Translations under genes and position numbers: made by a program
The notes under the pieces: generated by a model
What the model was told of the DNA's origin: nothing
Seen by the model: only the letters and a program-made list of their open reading frames with translations
The model's database searches: none
DNA from: Paraphaeosphaeria minitans
Lineage: Eukaryota; Ascomycota; Dothideomycetes; Pleosporales; Didymosphaeriaceae
Length of the DNA stretch: 64,000 nt
Reading direction: 5' to 3'
Assembly (NCBI GenBank): GCA_015832175.1
Contig: WJXW01000016.1
Location: 496,001 to 560,000, forward strand
In this document: in pieces, positions 10,458-20,423 of the stretch
How positions within the stretch are numbered: position 1 is the stretch's first letter
Layout of the letters: each line of letters begins with the position of its first letter

Positions 10458-12365
10458 ACTGTTTCTGTGAGTTATGGAGCTTCGGGAGTTCGTGCCAAGA
10501 TATAATGATGGCGGGAACAACTAGCACCTAGGTAATATAAGGCGTTCCTTCCCATGCTGTTTATCTCCGACGCCTTACTAAAATCCGACTTCTCAAGCAT
10601 TGGCTGTCTCCTTCACCACAGTGAATGGAGCTGCTGATAAACATAACCTGGATATGCATCGCACTGATCTTTGGGGCTATTCTTCTTGTCGAGCCGCAAA
10701 AATGGCGTGATGGATGCGCAATGATACCTACAACCCCGCAAGTCAAAAGAAGCGCAGTCCACTCCACACTACCAAGCTCCCATAACCCGTCCCAAATTCA
10801 CCGCCAGCCTTTCCCCACCAACCGCCAACCGCCAACCTTCAAACAAGACTTGACTCAATAGGCCGCTAGTTACTGATCGAATGCTGCCACGAAGCGTTCG
10901 ACACAAAACCGCTCTCGATGCAGTGCCAAGCGAACGACGATGGGTAGATTGCGGATCGGCCCATGGTACAACGAGGCGGCGAAGACGGGTCGAAGATGTG
11001 CCAGGCGTAGCGAAGCTAGCAGTCGTGAATGATGCGAACACAGAACCGGATGGACACTGCAGGTCCAGCGTTTGGCCCGCCGTGTATCGGAGTATCCAGC
11101 ACCCCAGAGTCTAGGTAGAGAGCGGGGAGCAGTCCCTGCATATGTGTGGAAGCAAGCACACATGACTGACGCTCTGAATGATAGAGAGTGGCATGTCCAG
11201 ACGCATGTCGTCTCCACACCCCGCAATAGCCCTCACGACAGAGAGTGGCATGTCGACTCCACTCCCCGCAATAGCCCTCACGACGGAGAGTGGCAGGACC
11301 GAACGTATGTCGTCTCCACACCCCGCAATAGCCCTCACGACATAGAGTGGCATGTCCAGACGCATGTCGACTCCACATCCCGTGACTTCCCTCACGACGT
11401 CGTGCAAAAGGCGTTGGGCAAGCCGGCCATGTGCTGGGCCAGATGGATCGCTCATGACCAGATGGAGACGATGCTCGACGATTCTTGCACGCTGGGCATG
11501 CACGAGGCGAGTGGTGCGGAGAGAAGACCCATCGACATGGCGCGCATGATAACGGACTACGTTACGTTTGCCCCGACTAGACTAGGTATCTAGTAGGTGT
11601 CTGACCGACGTCTACGTGCTGAAGGGATTTCGCGGGCACGGGCTCGGGCTCGGGCTCGGACAGTGCTGACGGAGTGCTGCCGGGGTTTGGTCCTGGCGAT
11701 GCTACCTAGCCTTAGTGTTGTCTTGCTGACGGACGGTAGGTACAGAGGCGAGGTCGACATGGGCGTGGCCGGCACAGGGGAAGCAACAGTCGCCATATTC
11801 AGTGTTCAGGCCAGGTGGGTTGGCATGTTCGGTGAGCAGGCGGCCGATGGCGATGCACGCGTCACATCGCTGAACGCTCGATGCTGCGCCAGGATCGCAG
11901 AACACTAGGCGGCGGGCGGCTTAGCTGGGCGAAACGTGCGCCAACATCTGGATGCGTGGAGTGGTGAATTCAATGCGGGCCATTTCGGGCTAGCCCGGCA
12001 GATGTCGCCATTCCTTTATCACGATTCTCGTTTCGCCGCCGGCGGGGCTTGATCCCATCTCGAACAAGGCTAGAACCCGACCTTCACCTCCATCATGAGT
12101 CTAGCCACATTATTAATATGGACTCTGGACGGCCTGCCTCCTGCTGTCGGTGCCCTTCCAACTCTTGCTCTTGCTCCTGCTCCGGCTCCCGTCGTCCCGG
12201 TATCGCGCTGAGAAATAACCCCCTCCGTTCGCCATTCGCCCTTCCCGACCCTTTCCGATCAGGAACAGCTACCCCGGGTCCTGCCGTCGCAGAGTGACCA
12301 CAGCACACGTCGCTCTGCTCTCTTGGGCGGCCTGTTTGCGTTTTCTGTGTGTTCGAGATACCCCC
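10458..12365. other. 1.9-kb region without a convincing gene, containing a repeat
   Basis: Besides the 45/57-base repeat at 11183-11398 (separate entry), it holds a short GGGCTC repeat near 11642-11660 and several overlapping open segments with no domains. It separates divergent genes, so both promoters (10457 minus, 12366 plus) lie here. Confidence 0.4.
11183..11398 (+). repeat. Four-unit direct repeat with 57-, 45-, 57- and 57-base units
   Basis: Units begin at 11183, 11240, 11285 and 11342 with AGAGAGTGGCATG or a close variant and end in CCCTCACGAC. Every unit is a multiple of three bases, and the plus frame stays open through all four (open 11072-11593), so each would encode a variant of xEWHVQTHVVSTPRNSPHD; the 45-base unit lacks four residues. 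No start context, splice partner or domain supports a gene here, so it is recorded as a repeat with possible coding. Confidence 0.85.
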
Positions 12366-13240
12366 ATGGAACTTTCCCTCGACATGCCCCAACAGCAGGC
12401 CCCAGCCATGAAGAGAAGGCGTACCGATTCCGAAGCCCTTACGCCGCCTGTGACCGCCGATGACCCCGAGGGCGCCAGTCTCCTGTCGCGCGCTGTCCAT
12501 GTCCTCTCTACCGCCGCGACCGCTCTCTCCCAGGTCACCATCCTGTACCAGTCGGATCCTACTGCGCGGGAGGGCATCGTGCAGGCCGTCGAATGCATCA
12601 GCAGCGTCAAAGAAGCAGGCGGTAAGCTGCTCATTTGTGGCGTGGGCAAGAGCGGGCTTGTTGGCAGGAAGACGGTAGCGAGCATGAAGAGTATGGGTAT
12701 CCCATGTACCTTCTTGCACCCTACTGAGGCGTTGCACGGCGATCTGGGTGACATTCGCCCCGTATGCCAACCCCCTCCGCGTCTATGCGAGCCTCGATGC
12801 TGACTTACCCACCACAGAATGACGCCGTCATGTTCATCTCCTACTCTGGCAAGACCTCGGAGCTCATGGCTGTCCTCGATCACCTTCCCTCATCTACACC
12901 TGTGCTAGCCATCACATCCCAAACAAAGCCAACCGACTGTCCGCTTCTCCGCGGCAGATCCGAGGGGATATTGCTCCCTGCGCCAATTCCCGAGCTCGAA
13001 GAGGTCTCGTTCGGCGTGTGCGCACCGACCACATCAACGACCGTAGCCATTGCCGTTGGCGACATGCTCATGCTTACGCTTGCCCATGCCCTGCACGCAG
13101 ACGACACCAAGAAAATATTCAAAATGAACCATCCAGGCGGCGCGATCGGCGAGAACGCCAAGCGGAAGGCAGCAGAATCGGATACAGACGAAGTCACAAA
13201 ATGTACAAAGAAGCACGCCGGGCTAATGTCGCCTGTTTGA
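12366..13240 (+). CDS. SIS-domain phosphosugar isomerase, KpsF/GutQ-like
   Basis: Two exons, 12366-12761 and 12818-13240, joined in phase 0 across a 56-base intron; 272 residues. The first ATG in frame with good context is 12366 (MELSLDM). After a disordered N-terminus of about 60 residues comes one SIS fold: GGKLLICGVGKSGLVGRKTV (phosphosugar-binding loop), TFLHPTEALHGDLGDI, VMFISYSGKTSEL (the SIS SxSGxT motif) and PLLRGRSEGILLPAP. The order and wording match the SIS domain of arabinose-5-phosphate isomerases. Bacterial enzymes add two CBS domains, which are absent here. In bacteria the reaction feeds KDO/LPS synthesis, which fungi lack, so the true substrate is unknown. A KMNHPGGAIG segment near the C-terminus is also typical of the family. 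Confidence 0.85.
12762..12817 (+). other. Intron
   Basis: A 56-base intron: donor GTATGC, branch GCTGAC, acceptor CACAG. It joins DLGDIRP to NDAVMFISYSG in phase 0, matching the family sequence. Confidence 0.9.
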
Positions 13241-14385
13241 TGGATAGATGACTCATGACGTGTATATACAGCGGCCATCTGTGGCGCCCATGGCAGGCAC
13301 TGTCATACACATAGAGAGGCGTTCGTTTGGGAACAGAGACTTCGCGCGAGAAGTGCTGTTGGACTTACCAAGCATGCGCGGGCATCTCCTGTGCACATGA
13401 CTGAGGCAAGGCCTTGCTCTCAACTCTTTTTTTCCTGTTTAGAAATACCCCCGCTTGTCATTACAAGCGCTTTTTGCCTATTGGCAACACTTCCTCCAAA
13501 GCCGCGTCATTGTTCCTATCGTGGCTGTGTCGGTGCTGTTTTGTTGGGAAGTGGCGCGTAATGCGAAACGTCGACGTCGTTCTCACTCAACCCAGCGGCT
13601 CGGATCCGAACACGCCAGCAATGCTCACCTCCCCACGGATTACGCAGTAGACTAGTAGACTACTCGGTGGCGCTATGTCTGGTGTCTCAAATGCAGCAAC
13701 CAACCAACGGCTGGCTATGAAAAGCACGACGAGGCTGACGTTCCACTGCAAGACTGATAGGGGCCGGTACAATGAGGAGCTGCATTACAACACCACAAAC
13801 CCAGGCCTGCGAAGCGTGATGGGTGCACAGACAGTCGAGCCGCAACTGCTTCATCGAGTCGAAACCCATTTCTGGGCCAGTGTCTGTTGCGGTGCTTAGC
13901 AAGATAGAGCAGAAGAAGCCTACAACAATCACCCTCGCCGCAGAATATTCAAAGTCGGACTTCATGCACAACACAACGTCCTTGAAGATATCGTGGGACG
14001 GCGGACTTCCACCACAACAGGCTTACGGGGATTGGGAGAGACGGCCAGGATATGAGCTATCCGAAGCCCTTGAGGAGCAGGGTCCTTTGAAAAGATGGGA
14101 CGTGATATAGCCGTTGGGTTTTGACTGGGTTTTGAAACACTGGAGAGATGCTAGTCCTCATGGACTAAGGGGTCTATCTTGCTGGATCCATGGTGTCTCT
14201 TGGTCGGATATTCTCGCTCTTTCCTCAATCGCATGGGCTACTTCCACATACGACTGCTGTACTCCCTGCTCGAAACCAGCCGCGTCCCAAACATGCCATC
14301 TGCACGTAACAACAACCACATCCTCTCGCTATTGTTACCGTCGCAACTGCAGCCATGCTAAACATCCTCGGTTCGCTCACCAAGA
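13241..14385. other. Intergenic, one weak coding-like segment
   Basis: The plus segment 13823-14110 reads naturally near its end (PPQQAYGDWERRPGYEL), but it has no domain, no clear start and no splice partner. It is mentioned only as a possible relic. Nothing else is seen. Confidence 0.3.
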
Positions 14386-15351
14386 ATGGCTGGCGCGAAA
14401 CCTTTCGCATACTCTGCCATTCCGACATCACAATTTGCAAGCAACCATGCCCACCTCGGAAGAAGTACATACACGTCCGACGACGGGATGGAAAGGGTCG
14501 AAAAATGCGAGCGGCGGCGTTCCAGCTCGTTGAGGAGCAAGGGAGCGACAGGGCAGGAAGAACATACAGACTCGTCAACGATGGCAGAGAGACTGGAGAG
14601 GATGAGGTGGAGGAGATCGTACTGGAGAAAAAGAGCGTGGCGAGCAAGGATTCAACAAACATCAGAAGACAGCGTTCGGGCACAAGGCAGAACGAGAACA
14701 GGAAGCGTAAAGTCAGGGCTGAGGAAAGGGATCTGAAGGTAGAGGATTGCTGCCCGGACTTTCTCCTTCTCCAAACTCGGCTTGCTTGGCTCGTTCGATG
14801 GCTGAACAGCTTCCCAGGATGGTCCATCAACAAACAGGACCGTGAAGCCAAGACACCGCCAACCGCCACCCGGATCCAACAGCGAAAGACGCCGTCTGCA
14901 TAGTCATTCGCCACAGCATCAATACATGCACGCGAAGTCCAGCGCTGAAGCATCGCACACTTCAGATCAGAGTGGTCCAACAAGTCCTTTCTCACAGCCA
15001 GAAATGAGCAAACGAGACTCGCACGCCTTTGTCTCTCACAATCATGAGTCGTTCGAAGAGGGCGAGACTGTCCTTACCGACCCCTTCGCCCAGCTAGACG
15101 AAGGAGAAAGTGCAGTCCGGAGCGAGACTGCCAGCCGTCCTAGGCCGAAGGAGCAAGCAAAACACGGCTCTGGACCGTCGTCCAAAGAATCTGCAGTCAC
15201 GGTGCGCAGGAACGTTGCAGTGGCTACACCGAAAAGGAATTCACCGGATGGTTCAAGGGCAGACAGACACGGCACGAGGAGAGATTCTGCGAGAGTTATG
15301 CCGGGGGAGCGACAGGCGGGCGTCCTCTGCTAGACAGCAGCATCGCTGGAC
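14386..15351 (+). pseudogene. Possible decayed gene, unknown family
   Basis: In one plus frame, coding-like text runs from ATG 14386 (MAGAKPFAYSAIPTSQF, then RWRRSYWRKRAWRAR) but is cut by TGA and TAG at 14740-14745. It resumes as RTFSFSKLGLLGSFDG, is cut by a TGA near 14810, and resumes through a Ser/Glu-rich stretch to about 15200. The best C-terminal text (GYTEKEFTGWFKGRQTRHEE to DSSIAGLQC, stop 15349-15351) is in another frame. A 36-base GTAAAG...GTAG segment could be spliced to skip the first stops, but it is very short. Either a decayed gene or a gene with introns I could not resolve. Confidence 0.3.
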
Positions 15352-15948
15352 TACAGTGCTGAACGTATCGGCAAGGGTTTTGCGATTCTCCCTATAAAAT
15401 GCTAGACTAGTCTACAACACATGCTCGTTCTGCTCTCCGTCTCGATGCCCAAGCCTCCTCTAGATATCTGTAGTCGACGTGTAACCATGCAGGCAATCTA
15501 TGCTACCGTAAGGCGTCGGGGATGTTGGGTAAGCGCAGCAGACGCAACGGGGCGCAACGGACGGTAGGTATAGGTAATTAGTTCTCAGTCGCTGGTGATC
15601 TCACAGCATAACCTGCGTCCTGATGGAAAGACTGTCTGTAACATGGCCCCCTTGATTGATTGCATGCATGCTCACAGCGTCAAACTGGCAGTGGTTCAGA
15701 CGAACAGGGCACACAGACATGCACAGAAAAAGCCCCGCTCGCTGGTAGGTACGGTAATCTAGCGAACCGAGACGGGAAGCGGCCGACGTCAACACCTTCA
15801 CTCCCCTTCCTCCCGCGCGACGGTTGACGGTTGCAGAACGCCCCCCGGCATACAGACACCATGGCGCCGCCTCGCAGCGATTGAACGAGCGTCCATGTAG
15901 ACGCACACAACCCGCGCGTCCCATCCCACCAAAAATAAAACCGATCTC
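15352..15948. other. Intergenic, promoter side of the glycosyltransferase gene
   Basis: No gene supported; presumably contains the promoter of the gene starting at 15949. Confidence 0.4.
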
Positions 15949-17472
15949 ATGCCGCACTTCACGCCGACGCGCGCCCTCGTCGTCCTGACCTCGTTCGTCC
16001 TGCTGGGCTTCCTCTGGACGAGGGGCCTGCCGCACCAATACGCCGGGCCTGCGCTGCCGGCGCTCACCCATCTCGCCGAGCCCGTGGTTGACAATGTGGG
16101 CAACGGAGGCAAAGAGCACGGAAAAGGCACGTCGACGCCACCCAAGACCAAGATAGCACCAGTTCCGACCAAGGCCGCAGATGTGAGCTCCGAAAAGAGC
16201 TGCAAAGAGGCGCGCGGTGCACAGCATGTCATGGTCGTTGTGCGGACGAGCAGGGCCGGGGTGGAGAGCGGCCTGCCGCCGCACCTGCTGAAGCTGCTGG
16301 CTTGCGCGCACCACGTCCTCATCTTCAGCGACCACGCAGGCGAGACCAACGGCTACCCCATACATGATGCGCTCCATCTCACGCCAAATACGACCATGGC
16401 AAAGCATGCTGAATTCGTCGAGTACGACAAGATGCAGGCCGACAAGAACCACAAACCGACCCTGGACAAGGCCAACGCGCTCGACAAGTGGAAGTGGCTG
16501 CCCATGGTCTACACGACGGCGACGATCGCACCGAACCACAGGTTTTACATGTTCGTCGAACCCGACACGAGCCTGAGCTGGACGAATCTGCTGCAGTGGC
16601 TGGACCGCCTCGACTACCGCATCCCCTATTACAGCGGCGTGCCAAACACCGTCGACGACACGAGGTACGCACAACATGGCCCCGGCATCATGCTCTCGTA
16701 CGGCGCTCTGCAACAGTACTGGCCGCGGTACGAGGAGCTGTATGCAAGCGACTGGGAACCCCAAGTCGCAACCGCATGCTGCGGCGACGTCGTCCTTGCG
16801 CGCGCCATGAAACAAGCCCAGATCGAATTCTACTCCTCCTTCGGCCTGCTCGACCCCGAGATGCCCAGCAATCTGATCTGGGGTCAGAAGTTCTGGTGCA
16901 CCCCCGTCGTCTCCTGGCACCACCTGCCGCGCGCTGATGCCGACCTGCTCTGGGACACGCAGGAGGCCTGGGCGCGGAAGCACGGCTGGGCGAAGCCGTG
17001 GACCCACCACGATGCCTACGAGACGTTCGTCAAGGAGCAGTTGGCGGAGCAGAAGGAAGACTGGGATAACGTGTCGTCGGACACGCAGCTCGTCGCGGAC
17101 AAGGGTCGCCGCGAGAGATTAACCCACCAGAAGCAACCCACAAACGCCACACCGCACGGCTCAAAGGACACACAGGCCCCGTCTAACCCCGCTAAGCGCG
17201 ACGAAGCCCTCGACACCCTCGTCCAAGCTGCCGCCGACAGCCCCGCCTCCTGCAGAGCCATGTGCCTGCAGACGGACGACTGCCTCCAGTGGAAGCACAA
17301 CACCGCCGGCGACGGCACGTGCCACCTCGGCAAGGCGCTGCGGCTGGGCGGCAAAGTCGCGACGCCTGACAAGGCGGCCCGGTGGACGAGCGGGTGGATG
17401 CTGGATCGCGTGGGGAGACTGGCGGAGGAGTGGGGGAGGTGTGAGCGTGTGGAGTGGAAGTTCAATCAGTAG
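15949..17472 (+). CDS. Fringe/GT31-like glycosyltransferase with C-terminal PAN/apple-like segment
   Basis: Single exon, 507 residues. An N-terminal signal-anchor (residues 8-24, ALVVLTSFVLLGFLW) and a Pro/Thr-rich stem indicate a type II Golgi or secretory enzyme. The catalytic region has VMVVVRTSRAGVESGLPPHL, HHVLIFSDHAGETNGYPIHD, KWKWLPMVYTTATIAPNHRF and YMFVEPDTSLSWTNLL; the EPD triad at about residues 202-204 occupies the DxD position of fringe-like GT31/DUF604 proteins. Later GPGIMLSYGAL, TACCGDVVLARAMKQ and WHHLPRADADLLW match the family order. The last 90 residues contain a four-cysteine cluster (CRAMCLQTDDCLQWKH...TCHLG) like a short PAN/apple module. Donor and acceptor sugars are unknown. 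Confidence 0.82.
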   Translation: MPHFTPTRALVVLTSFVLLGFLWTRGLPHQYAGPALPALTHLAEPVVDNVGNGGKEHGKGTSTPPKTKIAPVPTKAADVSSEKSCKEARGAQHVMVVVRTSRAGVESGLPPHLLKLLACAHHVLIFSDHAGETNGYPIHDALHLTPNTTMAKHAEFVEYDKMQADKNHKPTLDKANALDKWKWLPMVYTTATIAPNHRFYMFVEPDTSLSWTNLLQWLDRLDYRIPYYSGVPNTVDDTRYAQHGPGIMLSYGALQQYWPRYEELYASDWEPQVATACCGDVVLARAMKQAQIEFYSSFGLLDPEMPSNLIWGQKFWCTPVVSWHHLPRADADLLWDTQEAWARKHGWAKPWTHHDAYETFVKEQLAEQKEDWDNVSSDTQLVADKGRRERLTHQKQPTNATPHGSKDTQAPSNPAKRDEALDTLVQAAADSPASCRAMCLQTDDCLQWKHNTAGDGTCHLGKALRLGGKVATPDKAARWTSGWMLDRVGRLAEEWGRCERVEWKFNQ

Positions 17473-18126
17473 GGGATTTGGAGACGTTTGAGGGGTGGCA
17501 AGGGGTCTGGGGGTCGTGGCTGTGCAGGATGGCGCCCGTGCATCGGTGTAAGGGGTGTAGTCTTCATTTGCGTTCATGCATCAGGTTGGGATGGGAGCGG
17601 CGTTGGGAGTGTAAGCTCGGTCAAGGCGCAGGCATGGATTGGTGCGGTTACGATATAGTGTGTAGGTAATCACCCTGTTGTAGGAATATGCATGTGTAGT
17701 CCTGAGCTGAGGAGTGACAGATGTGGGATTCTTTTCAGGTAAAGGCGGCTATCGAAGAGGGAAGTGGGTGGCTTGTGTGTCGTTGTGCTTGGGAAACAGT
17801 AATCCCCGGACGATCAGCACGCGCGCCGAAAGGCAAAACGCAGGCAGAGAACGGAAAACTGGGCTGGGGAAGCGCGGGAAAGAAGAGCTGGAGAAGAAGA
17901 AGAAGAAGAAGAAGAAGAAGAAGAAGAAGAAGAAGAAGAAGAAGAAGAAGAAGAAGAAGAAGAAGAAGAAGAAGGAGAAAGAGAAAAAAATCGGGCGGTC
18001 TGTGGGACCGATGCGGGAACGTAGGTGGTAAGCAAAGCAGAGCAAAGCAAAGCAGAGAGGACGCCATATGTAGGTACCATACCGTACCTCCCACACACCA
18101 TCACCCCCTTCTCGCCACCCATCCCC
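17473..18126. other. Region between convergent genes, containing a GAA tract
   Basis: 3' flanks of the glycosyltransferase (+) and the 18127-19866 gene (-). Apart from the GAA tract (separate entry) nothing is seen. Confidence 0.5.
17893..17974 (+). repeat. GAA/TTC trinucleotide repeat, about 27 copies
   Basis: An uninterrupted 82-base (GAA)n run, followed by the purine-rich GGAGAAAGAGAAAAAAA. It is a pure purine strand, so triplex-forming in principle, and lies between two gene ends. Length polymorphism between strains is expected for such a tract. Confidence 0.98.
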
Positions 18127-19866
18127 TCACCCCCCACCCCTCCGCCCAAGCTCCGCCCCCAGCACCCCCAACTCCCACACGCTATCCTGCACCTCGTCCA
18201 CAGCCTCATTGTACGCCGCGCCCAACGCGCCCGCCCGCGCTCTCGCACGCTCGTACGCCTCAAACGCCGCGTTCTCCGCTTCCACCTCCGCATCCACCTC
18301 CGCCTCCGCCGGCGACGTACTTCCGACGCCGGCGCTCGCTCGGGCTGCTACGTACTGCGCGAAAGCCTCGTCGGCGGTTTCCTGCGCCTCGTTCCAGGCG
18401 ATGCGGCGGGGTGGGAGCGTGGTTATGAGGGCTTCGCCGAGGGCGCGTTCGATGGTGGATTGCTGGGTGCGGAGGTCGGTGGTGGTGGTGAGGGAGGAAG
18501 AAGAGAGGGGGTAGGAGGGTGTAGGAGGTGGACGCGTCAAGGGGTGGGAGCGGGGAGGCAGGGTTATTGGGGTTGTTCGCTGAGACCGGACGGTGCTGAT
18601 GGGAAGCGTGAGTGAGGTCCGTCCTGCTCTTGTGGGTGGGGGGTCACACTGCGTGGAAGAGGAGGGGGGTTCGGGGATATTGGGGTCTGGGGGGGTAGCG
18701 TCGTCGTTGTCGTCGGGCGGGGAGGAGTCGCGGTAGTTTTGGTTGCGGTTGCGGGTCGATCTGCTCGGCCTCTCGGTGGGTGGCGGCTCGGGGGTTGGCT
18801 GGGGATTGTTTTCCCCCGCACGTTTGTTCCTGTTGTACGTGAAGATGCTGGGGTCGGGCGGTGGGGTCTTGCTTGAAAGGTAGGCTCGGATCCCGTTCTC
18901 GATGTAGCGGTGGAAGTGGTCGTTCATCGGCATGTCTTCCTCCCGCAGGAGCACGCATCCGTCTTGGGCGTATTTCAAGAAGAAGTAGTACCGTGTCAGG
19001 CACGTTATCTGGCGATAGTTTTTCCCCGCTTGTACTCTGCTGGCCTTCAGCATGCCTATGAGCTCAACGCCTTCAAGATCTGTGGCTGTACCCGTCCGGA
19101 ATGTTGTCACCACCCCTGAGTTATTGACCGCCTCGCACGTTTGGTGTAGTCGGCCCCCGCTACGAGTCATGTACATCCACACCTTTGTTGCTGAGTCCTT
19201 TGCCAGCCTCCCGATGTAGAGACGCAGTGGCAGATACTCTGCTTCGCTCTTATCGTGCGGCTGGAAATCGAGTTGCGTGTCTGGCAAGCCAGGCAACTTA
19301 TCGACGGCAGGGATTCTCGCTCTGATCTTTTCCAGCAAGGCCCTGGCAGAGCTCTTGTTCTCAATGAGCTCCAAAGCACGCAAGAGAGCTTCGACATCGA
19401 ATCCTGCCTCCAGAAGGCCCGGGTAACTCTCGACCGATCTGTTTCCGTCCGCTTCCAACTCGATGAATGCGAGCTGCAGCAAAGCAGCGCTTCGTCGATC
19501 CATCGGGTCCGAAAACAGACCCTCGTACAAATCGCGATCCCAGGCAAACACCCCCTTCTTTCTGAGCTCCTCGTCTTTGACGACTTCGATATAGGCCCAA
19601 GATGGCACGTCTAGCTCACAGCCGCGGAGACTCGTTCGAGCATCAGGGTACAATGAGACATGGCCAGCCGCAGGGCCAGAATCCACGCGACCAAAGTTGA
19701 TCATCACAGCGCCATCTTGGACGACGAACTCGTAGGCATCGAAGCGAGGTACACGATCGAGTTGTTTGAGGAGACCGGCAGTTTGGACACGTTGCCGGAT
19801 GTCTGCAAGTTTCTTCTTGCTGTGCGCTTGGGCGTCCAACTCCGCCTGCCCGAGAAAGCCTGACAT
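18127..19866 (-). CDS. Hypothetical protein, Pro-rich middle and Ala/Glu-rich C-terminal helix
   Basis: Single exon, 579 residues from ATG 19866 (MSGFLGQAELDAQAHSKKKL). Residues 1-360 look folded, with stretches such as YIEVVKDEELRKKGVFAWDRD, LYIGRLAKDSATKVWMYMTR and YRQITCLTRYYFFLKYAQDG, but match no family I recognise. Residues about 365-480 are Pro/Arg/Ser-rich and disordered. The end (about 480-575) is an Ala/Glu/Arg-rich predicted helix or coiled coil. No membrane segment or signal peptide. Its stop is 650 bases from the convergent glycosyltransferase stop. Confidence 0.7.
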   Translation of the reverse strand: MSGFLGQAELDAQAHSKKKLADIRQRVQTAGLLKQLDRVPRFDAYEFVVQDGAVMINFGRVDSGPAAGHVSLYPDARTSLRGCELDVPSWAYIEVVKDEELRKKGVFAWDRDLYEGLFSDPMDRRSAALLQLAFIELEADGNRSVESYPGLLEAGFDVEALLRALELIENKSSARALLEKIRARIPAVDKLPGLPDTQLDFQPHDKSEAEYLPLRLYIGRLAKDSATKVWMYMTRSGGRLHQTCEAVNNSGVVTTFRTGTATDLEGVELIGMLKASRVQAGKNYRQITCLTRYYFFLKYAQDGCVLLREEDMPMNDHFHRYIENGIRAYLSSKTPPPDPSIFTYNRNKRAGENNPQPTPEPPPTERPSRSTRNRNQNYRDSSPPDDNDDATPPDPNIPEPPSSSTQCDPPPTRAGRTSLTLPISTVRSQRTTPITLPPRSHPLTRPPPTPSYPLSSSSLTTTTDLRTQQSTIERALGEALITTLPPRRIAWNEAQETADEAFAQYVAARASAGVGSTSPAEAEVDAEVEAENAAFEAYERARARAGALGAAYNEAVDEVQDSVWELGVLGAELGRRGGG

Positions 19867-20423
19867 GTTGATTTGTAGCGGTGTGCTGCTGATAGGTGTC
19901 GTAGGGCCCGTTGTCTACTGGGTTGCTGCACTCCAGGTGAGGTCTCCTGTCAGCCTGATATACTCTGTGAGATTGCCTTGCGGTGATTATACATGGTTTC
20001 GCAAATACACTCACAAATGCTTGCTTTTGTCATGGGATAGAATGTGCAAATACAGGTCCAGACAATAAAAACATTGGATAATAAGTAAGTTTGATACATG
20101 ATAATGGATATGGAATCTCGCGCAAAGCCGTGAGAAGCGACAGAGTTAGATCTCGAGATACCTAAACGGATGTAACCACGTCACAGATGCGTAGCGAGAG
20201 AGTTATGTTAGTATAGGGAAAGAAGGAGATTGCCTTCTGAATCCGCCTCATCAAGTAACTTCGGAAACTGTTGATTGCGGATGAATGCAAATTGTGAAGG
20301 CAAATTGCGATCGAAGTTGGGTGAATGGTAGTCTAAGTAGAGGACTGCACGGACCGCCAAACCTGCGTCCCACTAAAATTTCCATTTGCTTGCAGCCCGC
20401 GAGCAACACCGACGACAGTTACG
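19867..20423. other. Divergent promoter region
   Basis: 557 bases between the start codons of the 18127-19866 gene (-) and BUD22 (+). No gene is seen; both promoters must lie here. Confidence 0.5.

Noticed and set aside
14225..14995. 256-codon minus frame
   Set aside because: Ser/Leu-rich antisense of the possible decayed gene; no features.
15601..17010. 469-codon minus frame
   Set aside because: Antisense of the GT31-like gene, whose plus-strand product has clear family motifs.
17721..18428. Plus-strand frame with a long Arg run, and minus-strand frames with Leu, Phe or Ser runs
   Set aside because: These are translations of the GAA tract in different frames, joined to antisense of the 18127-19866 gene.
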